This document shows positions 15,601 through 23,626 of a stretch of 35,007 nucleotides of DNA, piece after piece. The stretch comes from Bacteroidaceae bacterium. Its GTDB lineage: Bacteria; Bacteroidota; Bacteroidia; Bacteroidales; Bacteroidaceae. The stretch spans positions 1-35,007 of the forward strand of contig JAEEHP010000225.1 of the NCBI GenBank assembly GCA_016280855.1, in the 5' to 3' direction. A model generated the notes under the pieces. It searched no databases. It saw only the letters and a program-made list of their open reading frames with translations, and was not told the DNA's origin. Numbering within the stretch: position 1 is the first letter of the stretch; every line of letters begins with the position of its first letter. The translations under genes were made by a program, and so were the position numbers.

Positions 15601-16254
15601 GGTTCGTTTGACTTCCAGAATAATTACCTAGACAAGAGTTTGGCAATACCACCCTTTGGCAGCGGCAACTGGCCACGCTTGTCGGGCAACGCTGCAGGCA
15701 GCTACACAGAGACCAAGCTCGGTTCCGCCATCTACAATCTGGAGGGCTTGGCTTACTGGTCCTCGACAGCACCTGCTGGGACAGACATCTTTCGTAGCGA
15801 GATCAGGAATCTGCCCGCAGGCTTCTACGGCCTCACGGCCTTTGCTGCCGCGAACCTGTGGAGCGGCAGCGATGACGACCGCAACCCTCATCATGGCACC
15901 TATTTCTTCGCTGCCACAGACGGAGGCAACAACGCCCGCGCGGAGGTCACCACTGCCACCTATGGCCTTTACTCCATAGTGATCAACATCCAAGACGGGG
16001 AGACGCTGACTGTAGGTCTGCATGCCGATGAGGACAACGGCAACAACTGGTGCTACCTCGGTCCAATGACCTTGGTGAGGATGGGAGACTCAAATATAGC
16101 CATGAACATCACCATTGACGAATCCGCAACGACGCTTCCGGAATCTCATTTATACTACGATCTCAGTGGCCGCAGAATTGCAAATCCGTCAATTCAGGAG
16201 TCGTCAAAACGAGGAGAAATATATATCAAAAACCATAAATTAATAATCAATTAA
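12691..16254 (+). CDS. secreted GH2 glycosidase (beta-galactosidase type)
   Basis: 1187 residues, first gene of the rightward operon. After a signal peptide come the GH2 jelly-roll (about 40-190, with GWYART and SGIYRHVWL), the immunoglobulin-like domain, and the TIM barrel with the acid/base E441 in WSIGNEIPG and the nucleophile E529 in CGLES. A DUF4982-like domain follows (VNVYSRAPRVRLYLN), then a further beta-sandwich and a T9SS-like tail (YYDLSGRRIAN, IYIKN). Beta-galactosidase is the most likely activity, though GH2 also holds beta-glucuronidases and others. An in-frame ATG at 12676 is possible; 12691 gives a cleaner signal peptide. The stop is eight bases from the next gene. Confidence 0.87.
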   Translation: MKKLNKINLAYLAITIVAILMGTTPCGAQRKTCIDAGWRFRNGDGSTAILNPATAAAWRALDLPHDWSVETEAAKAAGGRVVGPFSTNSIGKFQTGHTVGGEGWYARTLHVTAADLQGRVELYFEGAYNQSWVYVNGQLCHENVYGYTSFRVDITSQLREGDNALLVRVVNSGNNSRWYAGSGIYRHVWLLRTPSLHLDEWDCYVKMDNEKITVRDGSAEGQLTVETTIHNDGEAAEGGSLSVNIVDAQGSPLTSATAPFSTGARDEQPLKLDLDFTGAHPWSPEQPYLYNVNITLKDAAGETIDNLSKRIGIRTLSFSATEGFRLNGVGTLLRGGCVHHDNGLLGAAAFDKAERRKLSLLKAQGYNAVRCSHNLPSENFLDVCDELGLMVIDESFDQWLLQKNGEDYHRFFRDHSDEDVATMVRRDRNHPCIIMWSIGNEIPGRIEPEGMQTAARLRADVLRYDTTRPITAAICGWDAGDAWNSAGGNWDVQDAKAFESLDIGGYNYLYDKYEHDHQTHPDRVMCGLESYPKQASENWTLVERLPYVIGDFVWTAMDYLGEAGIGAAYADRQPPMFQDWPWFNGYCGDLDLIGQKKPQSYYRDVVWRQRPITMAVQSTPSYNNAWGWQLEEQSWTLPGHEGEKVNVNVYSRAPRVRLYLNDNVVGEAVPGSTFWAGFQVPYAPGTLRAVNINGSGNEVTGESFELTTTGTPATLRLIYEDQTLTDDPGDLAYVTIELVDAEGRVVTSDCSTQVCIENTGCGQLIACGTASPTDMQSFRSNTVTLFRGRALAIVRSDGTAGSVSINAQIQEPEPTAYFFKNADFEEESLAGWMVSDSRYIRFNPYRWHETELSGFLECYVGWGNASTLAGQSFSQSTKVLPAGQYELTFSYNGTFLQGSNHYQTNGRLTGVEVSIGGQRAELKTIDGNVAKQGSIRFTLAEPQAVTFLVQFDAQTNADWFAFDNLSMNYSGSFDFQNNYLDKSLAIPPFGSGNWPRLSGNAAGSYTETKLGSAIYNLEGLAYWSSTAPAGTDIFRSEIRNLPAGFYGLTAFAAANLWSGSDDDRNPHHGTYFFAATDGGNNARAEVTTATYGLYSIVINIQDGETLTVGLHADEDNGNNWCYLGPMTLVRMGDSNIAMNITIDESATTLPESHLYYDLSGRRIANPSIQESSKRGEIYIKNHKLIIN

Positions 16255-16262
16255 AAACAATT

Positions 16263-19200
16263 ATGAAACATTTTCATCGTATCAGTATGCTCCTGCTGGC
16301 CTATTTTTTTGCGGCCAGCGCTTGGGCTCAGACGTGGACGGCCAGCGCAGTAGGCGAAGGCACGTACTACTTGTACAACGTGGGGAACGCAGGGTTCCTC
16401 TATGGTCACAACGACTGGGACACCCGTGCCTCGCTGACCAATCAGGGCGGTATGCCCGTGACGCTGAGCAGCGACGGAGCCGGCGGTTATTACATATCCA
16501 CCTCTCCCACTTACAATAACCTCTTTTTGGGTGCCGACGGATATGTAGATAAAGGCTCAGATGATGCAACCAACTACACGGCATGGAATATCACCCCAGT
16601 GGAAGGTCAGGAGAACACCTACACCTTACAAGCCAAGAAGACCAGTAAGTACCTCTTTGGCCATGCGTCCGACCTCACCAAGACCACGGTGAGCTCCACC
16701 CTCCCCAGCAACTCAAAGGCTTACTGGAAGCTGGCAACCAGAGAGGCTCTCATAGCCAACCTATCCAACGCCACGCAGGACAACCCAGTGGATGCAACCT
16801 TCCTCATCCTGGATCCCTACTTCGGACGAGTGACCACCCCCGGCAACGTGTGGAGCGGAAACTCGATGGGTCATGGAGGCTATGAGGACGGCGGCACGCA
16901 GAACTATTGTGCCGAATGCTGGAACAAGACCTTCGATGTCTATCAGTCTTTCAGCGGCGTGCCCAACGGCATTTACGGCATCAAGTGTCAGGCTTTCTAC
17001 CGCGTGGGCGACGGAACGAACGACGCCTCCCATGCGGGAGCAGCTCGTGCCGCCGGCAACGAGGTCATCAATGCCAAGGTGTATGTCAACAACGGCGAAG
17101 GACCCGTCCGTTCCATCTTCGACAGCGAACGTTGCCTGACCAACAACTCGACCTACAACACCAGCGCGGCCGTCAACATCAACGGAACCAACTACTACGT
17201 TCCTAACAATATGAAGCGTGCTGCCGCCTGCTTCCTGCAGGGCGACTACTGGACGGAAGAGGCTCGTGGACTGGTTACCGACGGCACCGCACGCGTCGGC
17301 ATCAAGAAGACCGTGGCCAACGATCAGGACTGGACCATCTTCGACAGCTTCATCCTCACCTACTACGGCATCGACCTCACCGCCCTCGTGGAGAACTACG
17401 AGAACCTGGTGGCCACCGCCACGTCGCTGCTGACACAGCCCATGAAGGCGGACGTCAAGGAGACGCTGAACACGGCGCTCACCACCGCCGAAGCCAACGT
17501 GAACAAGAGCAGCCAGGAATCGTTGGAGACATACTCAAGCCAGCTCGGCACCGCCGTCACTAACGCACAGACGAGCAACGCACTCTACACGGGAAGCATC
17601 CTTCCAGCTGTCAACGCCATGAAAGCACAGTCGTCAAGCGAGAGCGTGAAGAGTGCCGTGCAACAGAAGTACGACAACGGCGAGTACACCTCTGCCGCCG
17701 AGGTCTATTCCACCTACCAGACTCTGGAACTGGCAACCCTGTCTCAGGAAGCCGGCACCGACTACACCTCTCTCATCATCAACCCCGGCTTTGAGTTCGG
17801 AAACAATGGCTGGGAAGGTGGTCCCGCCATTAACGGCACCAGCACCAACAAGTGCGCTGAAAGGTGGAACGCTACCTTCGACGTTTACCAGATTATCACG
17901 GGAGTACCTAACGGCTATTACGATATGTCCATACAGGGTTTCTACCGCGTGGGCGACGGGGTGAACGATGCGTCCATGGCCGCTGCCGCACGTGCCGCTG
18001 GCAACGAGGTGCTGAATGCCATCTACTACATCAACGACAAATCCAAGAAGCTGATGTCAATCTTTGACTACAGCCGCGCACTGACACAAGACGACACATA
18101 CAACCTCAACGTAGCCCGAGACATCAACGGCACCAACTACTACGTGCCCGACAACATGAGCCGCGCTGCCGCTTGCTTCGCCGAAGGCGAGTACCAGAAT
18201 CCTACCATCCGATGCATGGTCACCGACGGCTCCCTGCGAATCGGTATCAGCAAGTCCGTAGGCAACGATCAGGACTGGACCATCTGGGACAACGTGACGC
18301 TGACCTACCAAGGTTCATACGCCCCGGCATCCTACACCGACGTGGCCCTCACCCTGGACATCGAGAACGACGAAGTGAATACCTACCTCGCCAACACCAC
18401 CTACGCTGTGGAAACGGCATCTGTCATCTCACAATATAACACGGCTGCCACAGCACGCAACGACCAGCCTGCGTCTGTCAACATCTTCCTGCCCACACAG
18501 ACAGGAGATGCCACACTCTACGTGAGCCTCGACAACTCATACTCCAGTCCCCTCACCGCCACCATCCCTGCCGGAGAGGTATTTTATCAGTTGGCTAACT
18601 TGCTCCCAGGCAACACCTATTATTATAAGGTAGTGGGCGACGGGGATGCCGAAGTGGCCAACGGCACCATCACCACTACGGGTCAGCTGCGCATGATCAA
18701 GGCCGACGGCATCGCCAATATGCGCGACCTGGGCGGCTGGACGAACGCCGACGGCAACCGCATCAAGTACGGCAAAATCTTCCGTGGTTCAGAACTGCGA
18801 GGCGGAAAGACCTACACCGCCAGCGACGCAGACCTCGCCATGCTGAAGAACGAACTGAACATCGGCGCCGAAGTGGATCTCCGCGCGGATGTGGACTTCC
18901 AAGACGGCACGATGAGCACCTCGGCCATCGACGGAGCAGCTTACTCCTACGCCAACCTCAACCGCTGGAGCGAGGATGCCCTCAACCTCGACTCCGAGAA
19001 GTTCAGGAACGGCTTCAACCTCATCCTTGCTGCCCTGAAGGAGGACAAGGCCGCTTACTTCCACTGCATCTTCGGCGCCGACCGCACGGGTTGCTTCGCC
19101 TTCCTGCTCGAAGGTTTGCTGGGGCTTCCCGTGGATCAGCTCTACAAGGACTACGAACTGACCTCGTTCTCCAGCGCCGGCGAACGCAACAAGACGGGCA

Positions 19201-21074
19201 TCGACCACAAGTTGCAGTACATCAAGGCGCTGCAGGGCGACAACCTTCAACAGAAATTCTACAACTACTGGCGTGGCGCCGTGGGCGTCAGCGAGAGCGA
19301 CCTCAACAACTTCATCGACATCATGATTGACGGCACCAGCTCCATCACATCAGCTACGCTGGCCGACCTGCCCACTCCCGCAGTGGCAGACGGCGAGTAC
19401 TACATCTACCTGCCCACTGTAGGCAAGCTCCTCGGACGTGGAGAGGCTTACGGCGCACGCGGATTAGGCGAGAACTACGGCGTACCCGTACAAATCACCA
19501 CCAACGGCGCGAACGTCTCCACCATCAAGTGCATCGACAGCGACCTTTATTTCGGCAGCGACTGCTTCACGGACAAGGTGGCCAGCTATAACACCGTCTC
19601 CTGGTTCATCGAACAACGCGGCGAAGACCTCATCCTGAAGTCGCACAACGGCAAATACATGGGCGTGACCACCGAGTCCAACGGCCTCATCAAGCCCCGC
19701 GCCAACGTAGCCAGCGCCGCCGACGCAGCACCCATCACGCTGAAGACCGCCGCCGAACAGAAAGCCATCGTCGCTGCCACGCAGGATGCCAACATCCTCG
19801 CCGCCGCCACGGCAGCAGGCATCAATGCCGCCGACGTCGCCGCCTTCGAGGCTGCTCTGGCCTCCGACTACTCCGCCGTGGCTTCTACCGCTACCATCAA
19901 GAGTGCAAATGCGGGCAGCACCACCGACTGGCCGCTTACCCAACCCTCACAGATTACCGACACGGAAGACAACTGGGGCAATGCTTACAACGCTGGCAAC
20001 TACGGCGGTGAACTCTACCAGCGCCATGGCTATGTCAGCCAGACCGTCACCGTGCCTCACGCTGGCCTCTACAAGCTCACCCTCAACGCCCTCTACCGCG
20101 AAAGCAGCAACCGCCACTGCTATGAACTCGGACAGAGCGGCTATGACAACCTGAGCAACGCCTATGTGAGCATCAACGACGAGTACTTCGCCCAGATTCC
20201 CTCATGGTACAGCGGTGCCACCGACCAAGACACCCCCAACACGACCGACCAGGCCGTAGCTTTCTTCAACGACGGGAAGTACAAGGTCGAGGTCTATGCC
20301 TACATCGGCGACGCCAAGACAGCCACCATCAAGGTGAACGTGCCCGGCTTCTCGCCCCTCGGCTGGTGTCTCTTCAACAACTTCGCCCTAACGGAGTACG
20401 TCAAGAACGTGACCATCAGCGAGACTGCCACCACGGCTCCCGAAGCCTGCGACTTCGCCAACGTCACGCTGACCCGCACGCTCTCTACCGAATATTGGAA
20501 CACCTTCTGCTCGCCTGTAGACATCACAGCTGACGAAATTAACACGCTGTTCGGTGCGAACTCCAAGGTTCGCGAGATGGACACTGAGGCTACTGTCGCA
20601 GACAACACTATTCCGTTCAAGGACGCTACTTCAATTGTTGCAGGTGTGCCTTATCTGGTTAAGCCTGAAACGGAGGTTAAGAATCCTTCTTTCACTGGTA
20701 AGACTATTGTTGCTGAAGGTCAGACCGTTCGCAATGGTGAGTACAAGTACATCGGTATTCTCGCCAAGACAACTCTTGCTGCTCCCACAAACGAAGCTAC
20801 CGCTCTCGACCTCTACCTCTCCACAACTGGTACGATGAAGAAGCCTGACACAAATGGTGCTAACTTGAAGGGTATGCGTGCATACTTCAATGTTCCTGCT
20901 GCAGCTGCCAATTCCGGTGTTAAGCTCTTCATCGATGGTGAAACGGACGCTATCGATATGATTGACGGCGAACCCGTTGCTGGTGCTGAGATTTTCAACC
21001 TCGCTGGTCAGCGTGTTAACAAGGCTCAGCGTGGCATCTATATCATCAACGGCAAGAAGGTGCTCGTGAAGTAA
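16263..21074 (+). CDS. large surface protein with tyrosine/lipid-phosphatase-like domain
   Basis: 1603 residues. Signal peptide to about A22. In order: a domain at about 31-160 (GTYYLYN...FLYG), a beta-sandwich module at about 177-369, an alpha-helical linker, a second copy of the module at about 500-687, a Y_phosphatase3-like domain (about 790-1010) with NMRDLGG and the Cys loop H-C935-IFGAD-R941-TG, a second copy of the first domain (about 1040-1160), a further beta-rich region, and a C-terminal tail ending AEIFNLAGQRVN and GIYIINGKKVLVK. The Cx5R loop predicts a cysteine-dependent phosphatase acting outside the cell; its substrate is unknown. Codon choice changes near 20515 toward T-ending codons. 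Confidence 0.75.
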   Translation: MKHFHRISMLLLAYFFAASAWAQTWTASAVGEGTYYLYNVGNAGFLYGHNDWDTRASLTNQGGMPVTLSSDGAGGYYISTSPTYNNLFLGADGYVDKGSDDATNYTAWNITPVEGQENTYTLQAKKTSKYLFGHASDLTKTTVSSTLPSNSKAYWKLATREALIANLSNATQDNPVDATFLILDPYFGRVTTPGNVWSGNSMGHGGYEDGGTQNYCAECWNKTFDVYQSFSGVPNGIYGIKCQAFYRVGDGTNDASHAGAARAAGNEVINAKVYVNNGEGPVRSIFDSERCLTNNSTYNTSAAVNINGTNYYVPNNMKRAAACFLQGDYWTEEARGLVTDGTARVGIKKTVANDQDWTIFDSFILTYYGIDLTALVENYENLVATATSLLTQPMKADVKETLNTALTTAEANVNKSSQESLETYSSQLGTAVTNAQTSNALYTGSILPAVNAMKAQSSSESVKSAVQQKYDNGEYTSAAEVYSTYQTLELATLSQEAGTDYTSLIINPGFEFGNNGWEGGPAINGTSTNKCAERWNATFDVYQIITGVPNGYYDMSIQGFYRVGDGVNDASMAAAARAAGNEVLNAIYYINDKSKKLMSIFDYSRALTQDDTYNLNVARDINGTNYYVPDNMSRAAACFAEGEYQNPTIRCMVTDGSLRIGISKSVGNDQDWTIWDNVTLTYQGSYAPASYTDVALTLDIENDEVNTYLANTTYAVETASVISQYNTAATARNDQPASVNIFLPTQTGDATLYVSLDNSYSSPLTATIPAGEVFYQLANLLPGNTYYYKVVGDGDAEVANGTITTTGQLRMIKADGIANMRDLGGWTNADGNRIKYGKIFRGSELRGGKTYTASDADLAMLKNELNIGAEVDLRADVDFQDGTMSTSAIDGAAYSYANLNRWSEDALNLDSEKFRNGFNLILAALKEDKAAYFHCIFGADRTGCFAFLLEGLLGLPVDQLYKDYELTSFSSAGERNKTGIDHKLQYIKALQGDNLQQKFYNYWRGAVGVSESDLNNFIDIMIDGTSSITSATLADLPTPAVADGEYYIYLPTVGKLLGRGEAYGARGLGENYGVPVQITTNGANVSTIKCIDSDLYFGSDCFTDKVASYNTVSWFIEQRGEDLILKSHNGKYMGVTTESNGLIKPRANVASAADAAPITLKTAAEQKAIVAATQDANILAAATAAGINAADVAAFEAALASDYSAVASTATIKSANAGSTTDWPLTQPSQITDTEDNWGNAYNAGNYGGELYQRHGYVSQTVTVPHAGLYKLTLNALYRESSNRHCYELGQSGYDNLSNAYVSINDEYFAQIPSWYSGATDQDTPNTTDQAVAFFNDGKYKVEVYAYIGDAKTATIKVNVPGFSPLGWCLFNNFALTEYVKNVTISETATTAPEACDFANVTLTRTLSTEYWNTFCSPVDITADEINTLFGANSKVREMDTEATVADNTIPFKDATSIVAGVPYLVKPETEVKNPSFTGKTIVAEGQTVRNGEYKYIGILAKTTLAAPTNEATALDLYLSTTGTMKKPDTNGANLKGMRAYFNVPAAAANSGVKLFIDGETDAIDMIDGEPVAGAEIFNLAGQRVNKAQRGIYIINGKKVLVK

Positions 21075-21080
21075 ACATTC

Positions 21081-21163
21081 ATCAAGAATTTGAGAATTAG
21101 AGAATGATATTCGCATAGCAACAGAACGTTATAGAGTTGTTCTTTAATTCTCCAATTCTTGAT
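21081..21163. repeat. 24-bp inverted repeat with 35-nt spacer
   Basis: Arms 21081-21104 and 21140-21163 match at 21 of 24 positions. It starts seven bases after the stop of the phosphatase-domain gene. It may be a terminator or processing hairpin separating that gene from the small peptide gene; there is no T run after the right arm. Confidence 0.75.
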
Positions 21164-21199
21164 AAAAAGGAAACCATAAATAAAAAAATAGATCAGAAT

Positions 21200-21406
21200 A
21201 TGAAAAAGACATATATTATTCCTGAAATGACAGCCACAAAAGTGGCTCTGACGCAGATGTTGGCGGGAAGCCCTGGTGGTGTAACTACTACTGGTGACGC
21301 GAATACAGGCTCCGGCAATCCTTTCGACTATGAAGGTGGCGATGGTGACGACGCAGCTGTGAAAAGCGCAAACTACTCCGTTTGGGAATACAATTGGGAC
21401 GAATAA
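21200..21406 (+). CDS. small Bacteroidales peptide, unknown function
   Basis: 68 residues beginning MKKTYIIPEMTATKVALTQM, followed by LAGS and a glycine/aspartate-rich acidic tail ending in WDE. Small proteins with this start (Y-I-x-P-E near the N terminus, then Q-M-L-A-x-S) are common in Prevotella and relatives, but I know of no assigned function. There is no typical signal peptide, no cysteine and no Gly-Gly leader site. The ATG at 21200 is preferred over the one at 21137 because it removes an extension that lies in the inverted repeat and matches the family start. It sits between the phosphatase-domain and GH39-like genes. Confidence 0.6.
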   Translation: MKKTYIIPEMTATKVALTQMLAGSPGGVTTTGDANTGSGNPFDYEGGDGDDAAVKSANYSVWEYNWDE

Positions 21407-21474
21407 GACGTAGCACCAACATGAGCAGTCATGCAAGTGTAGTTTACAAGAAATTACATACTAAACAAATGAAT

Positions 21475-23598
21475 ATGAAGCGAAGAGTATTATTGTGCGC
21501 TTTAGTGCTTCAGATGTCGCTGTTGCCTTTGCGCAGTCAGGTGAGTGTACACGTTTATGGATCGCAATGGGAAGATTACCCATTGGTTAAGAAGATCGGT
21601 CTTTATCAAACGCCTTTGGTATCTCGGGGATGGCTGGATCGTGATTTCCCGAAGTTGTCAGAACTGGAATCGCGTTCGATGCGCTATGAGATGGCCTGCG
21701 GTAAGGATGACCTTTATGGTCAGCCCTGTGTTGTCGGAACGTCGAATAGCCCTTCCTACTCGATGTCGGAGATCAACTACCTTCTGACGCAGGCGCGGAG
21801 GTACTGTCCTGTGCTGGTTATCTCTCATGGTTACACGCCTACCATTCTCCAGCGTCGTCCGACGGAATGGAGCGGTTTCATGGATCCTCCTACGGACTTG
21901 GGTGTGTGGGGTGCAATCAACGAGCGTTTCGCCCGTGAGTGGAAGACGCGGAACTTCACGAACAGTTACGTTGAAGTCTGGAACGAGCCCGACCTGAGGG
22001 ACGGTTTCTTCACGGGCGGCGTTGAAGAATACCTGGATATCTACGAATCGGCAGCGTTGGGCGTGTCTCGTGGCAACGCCGACATCAAGGTTGGTGGTCC
22101 TTCGGGTGCCTTCAACTGGTGGCATCAGGCGTTGGTGGACCGTGTGAAGTCTCGTGATTTGCCTCTGGATTTTCTCTCGGGTCACGCCTACGGCGCCGAC
22201 TACTCATGGCAGCTGGACGGTATGCGCCAGGCGCTGACGAGCCTTGGAAGGAACGAGGCTGAGATGCTGCTTACGGAGTACTCACCATACGCTGCCGCGG
22301 ACTACCAGAAGGACGGTCCCGTAGAGCGTGCAGAGTCGGCGATGACGTTCTTCAACGCCCTGCCGGGTTTCCTGGAATGTCCGGATCTGACGTACGTGAA
22401 CTGGGCTCAGTACATCGACCCCGGTTTCTTTGTGGGCGACAAGTTGGGCCTCGTGGATCGCGACAGCGGCGCGCGCAAGGCGTTGTTCCACGCCTTCAAG
22501 CTGTACGGGATGATGCCGTCGGACCGCCGTCGGATGAGTGTCTCGGGCGGTGTCGTCAAGGGCATGGCTTCGGCCTCGGGCGATTGTGTGGCCGCGGTAT
22601 TGTGGAACCCCTCCACGTCGGAGCATCCGCTAAGCGTGACGTTGGACGACATTCCCTTCGGGAGCGGGACGTTGGAGGTGTATCACATCGACGAGGGTCA
22701 CAACAGCTGGTACGAGACGAGAAAGGGTACGTTGACGAAGAGCCGTTCGGAGCATATCGAACTCGCAGACGGCAGCGTGCGTGTGGACGATGTGGTGCGT
22801 AGCAAGGGCGTCTGCTTCATCCGTGTGGTTGCTGACGATGCAGTTCCGCTGTACCCGAGGATGGTGTTAGGCACTATCGTGCGCACGCACCAGTGGTACC
22901 CAAAGCGCACGAACAACGCCTCGTATGCCCTTTTCGATCCGAAGACGTGGACGGTGCGTCTCTCGTCGAACAAGGACGCTGGCGGCCTGGCGCTCATCGG
23001 CATAGAAGCGACGCGTTTGCCGGATGTGCTGCAGGTGGATGGTTTGCGTAGCGGCACTCCTATTCACCGCAGCAGCACCTCGGCGATGACGATACGCGTG
23101 GACTATCAGTCGTCGGCAGGCGAGTACGTGCATTCCGTGTTGTACCACGAAGGTCTGTACACCGCGGGTCGTTCTCTCGAGCTGCCCTGGGGGACCAGGC
23201 GTGCTCCGGATGAAGTGGAGGAGGTGGAAAGCCTGAATGCGACGAGCCTGGACCTCGCTGCGCACCAGCCAGAGGGTTTCAACGGGCGAGTGGTGATCAC
23301 GTTCGAGATGCGAAATGTAGGCGCGGGTCTCAAGCAGAACTACCAGCTGAGCCGTGGCACATCCACGGGCATTCACGGGGTTTTGACCGAAGCTGACGCT
23401 TCGGGCACGGTGGTGGATGTGATGCCAGCCACGGGCGCGAAGGGCCAGGCAGGCGAGCGGGTGTGCACGGGCAGCGGCAAAGGCGGCACGGTGATGAAGG
23501 TGTACAACGTGAGCGGCCGGCCGCAGGGGCAGTTGGTGAAGGGTATAAATATCGTGCGCAACGCTGATGGCTGCGCACGAAAGGTCTATATGAAGTAA
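21475..23598 (+). CDS. secreted GH39-like glycosidase
   Basis: 707 residues. Signal peptide MKRRVLLCALVLQMSLLPLRS. The barrel has clan GH-A features: acid/base E171 in VEVWNEPDL, then KVGGPSG and LPLDFLSGHAYG, which is characteristic of GH39, and nucleophile E268 in MLLTEYSPY. Known GH39 enzymes are beta-xylosidases, alpha-L-iduronidases and related activities, so xylose- or arabinose-containing glycans are likely targets. A beta-sandwich follows, then a degenerate T9SS-like tail (VYNVSGRPQG, GINIVRN, KVYMK). In-frame ATGs at 21421 and 21469 are alternatives. The gene is richer in G- and T-ending codons than its neighbours. It converges on the GH27 gene with a 28-bp gap. Confidence 0.75.
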   Translation: MKRRVLLCALVLQMSLLPLRSQVSVHVYGSQWEDYPLVKKIGLYQTPLVSRGWLDRDFPKLSELESRSMRYEMACGKDDLYGQPCVVGTSNSPSYSMSEINYLLTQARRYCPVLVISHGYTPTILQRRPTEWSGFMDPPTDLGVWGAINERFAREWKTRNFTNSYVEVWNEPDLRDGFFTGGVEEYLDIYESAALGVSRGNADIKVGGPSGAFNWWHQALVDRVKSRDLPLDFLSGHAYGADYSWQLDGMRQALTSLGRNEAEMLLTEYSPYAAADYQKDGPVERAESAMTFFNALPGFLECPDLTYVNWAQYIDPGFFVGDKLGLVDRDSGARKALFHAFKLYGMMPSDRRRMSVSGGVVKGMASASGDCVAAVLWNPSTSEHPLSVTLDDIPFGSGTLEVYHIDEGHNSWYETRKGTLTKSRSEHIELADGSVRVDDVVRSKGVCFIRVVADDAVPLYPRMVLGTIVRTHQWYPKRTNNASYALFDPKTWTVRLSSNKDAGGLALIGIEATRLPDVLQVDGLRSGTPIHRSSTSAMTIRVDYQSSAGEYVHSVLYHEGLYTAGRSLELPWGTRRAPDEVEEVESLNATSLDLAAHQPEGFNGRVVITFEMRNVGAGLKQNYQLSRGTSTGIHGVLTEADASGTVVDVMPATGAKGQAGERVCTGSGKGGTVMKVYNVSGRPQGQLVKGINIVRNADGCARKVYMK

Positions 23599-23626
23599 CT
23601 GAAGCGATATGCCCACCCCATAGGGT

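Noticed and set aside
23599..23626. Terminator between the convergent GH39-like and GH27 genes
   Set aside because: Only 28 bp with no significant stem or T run visible.
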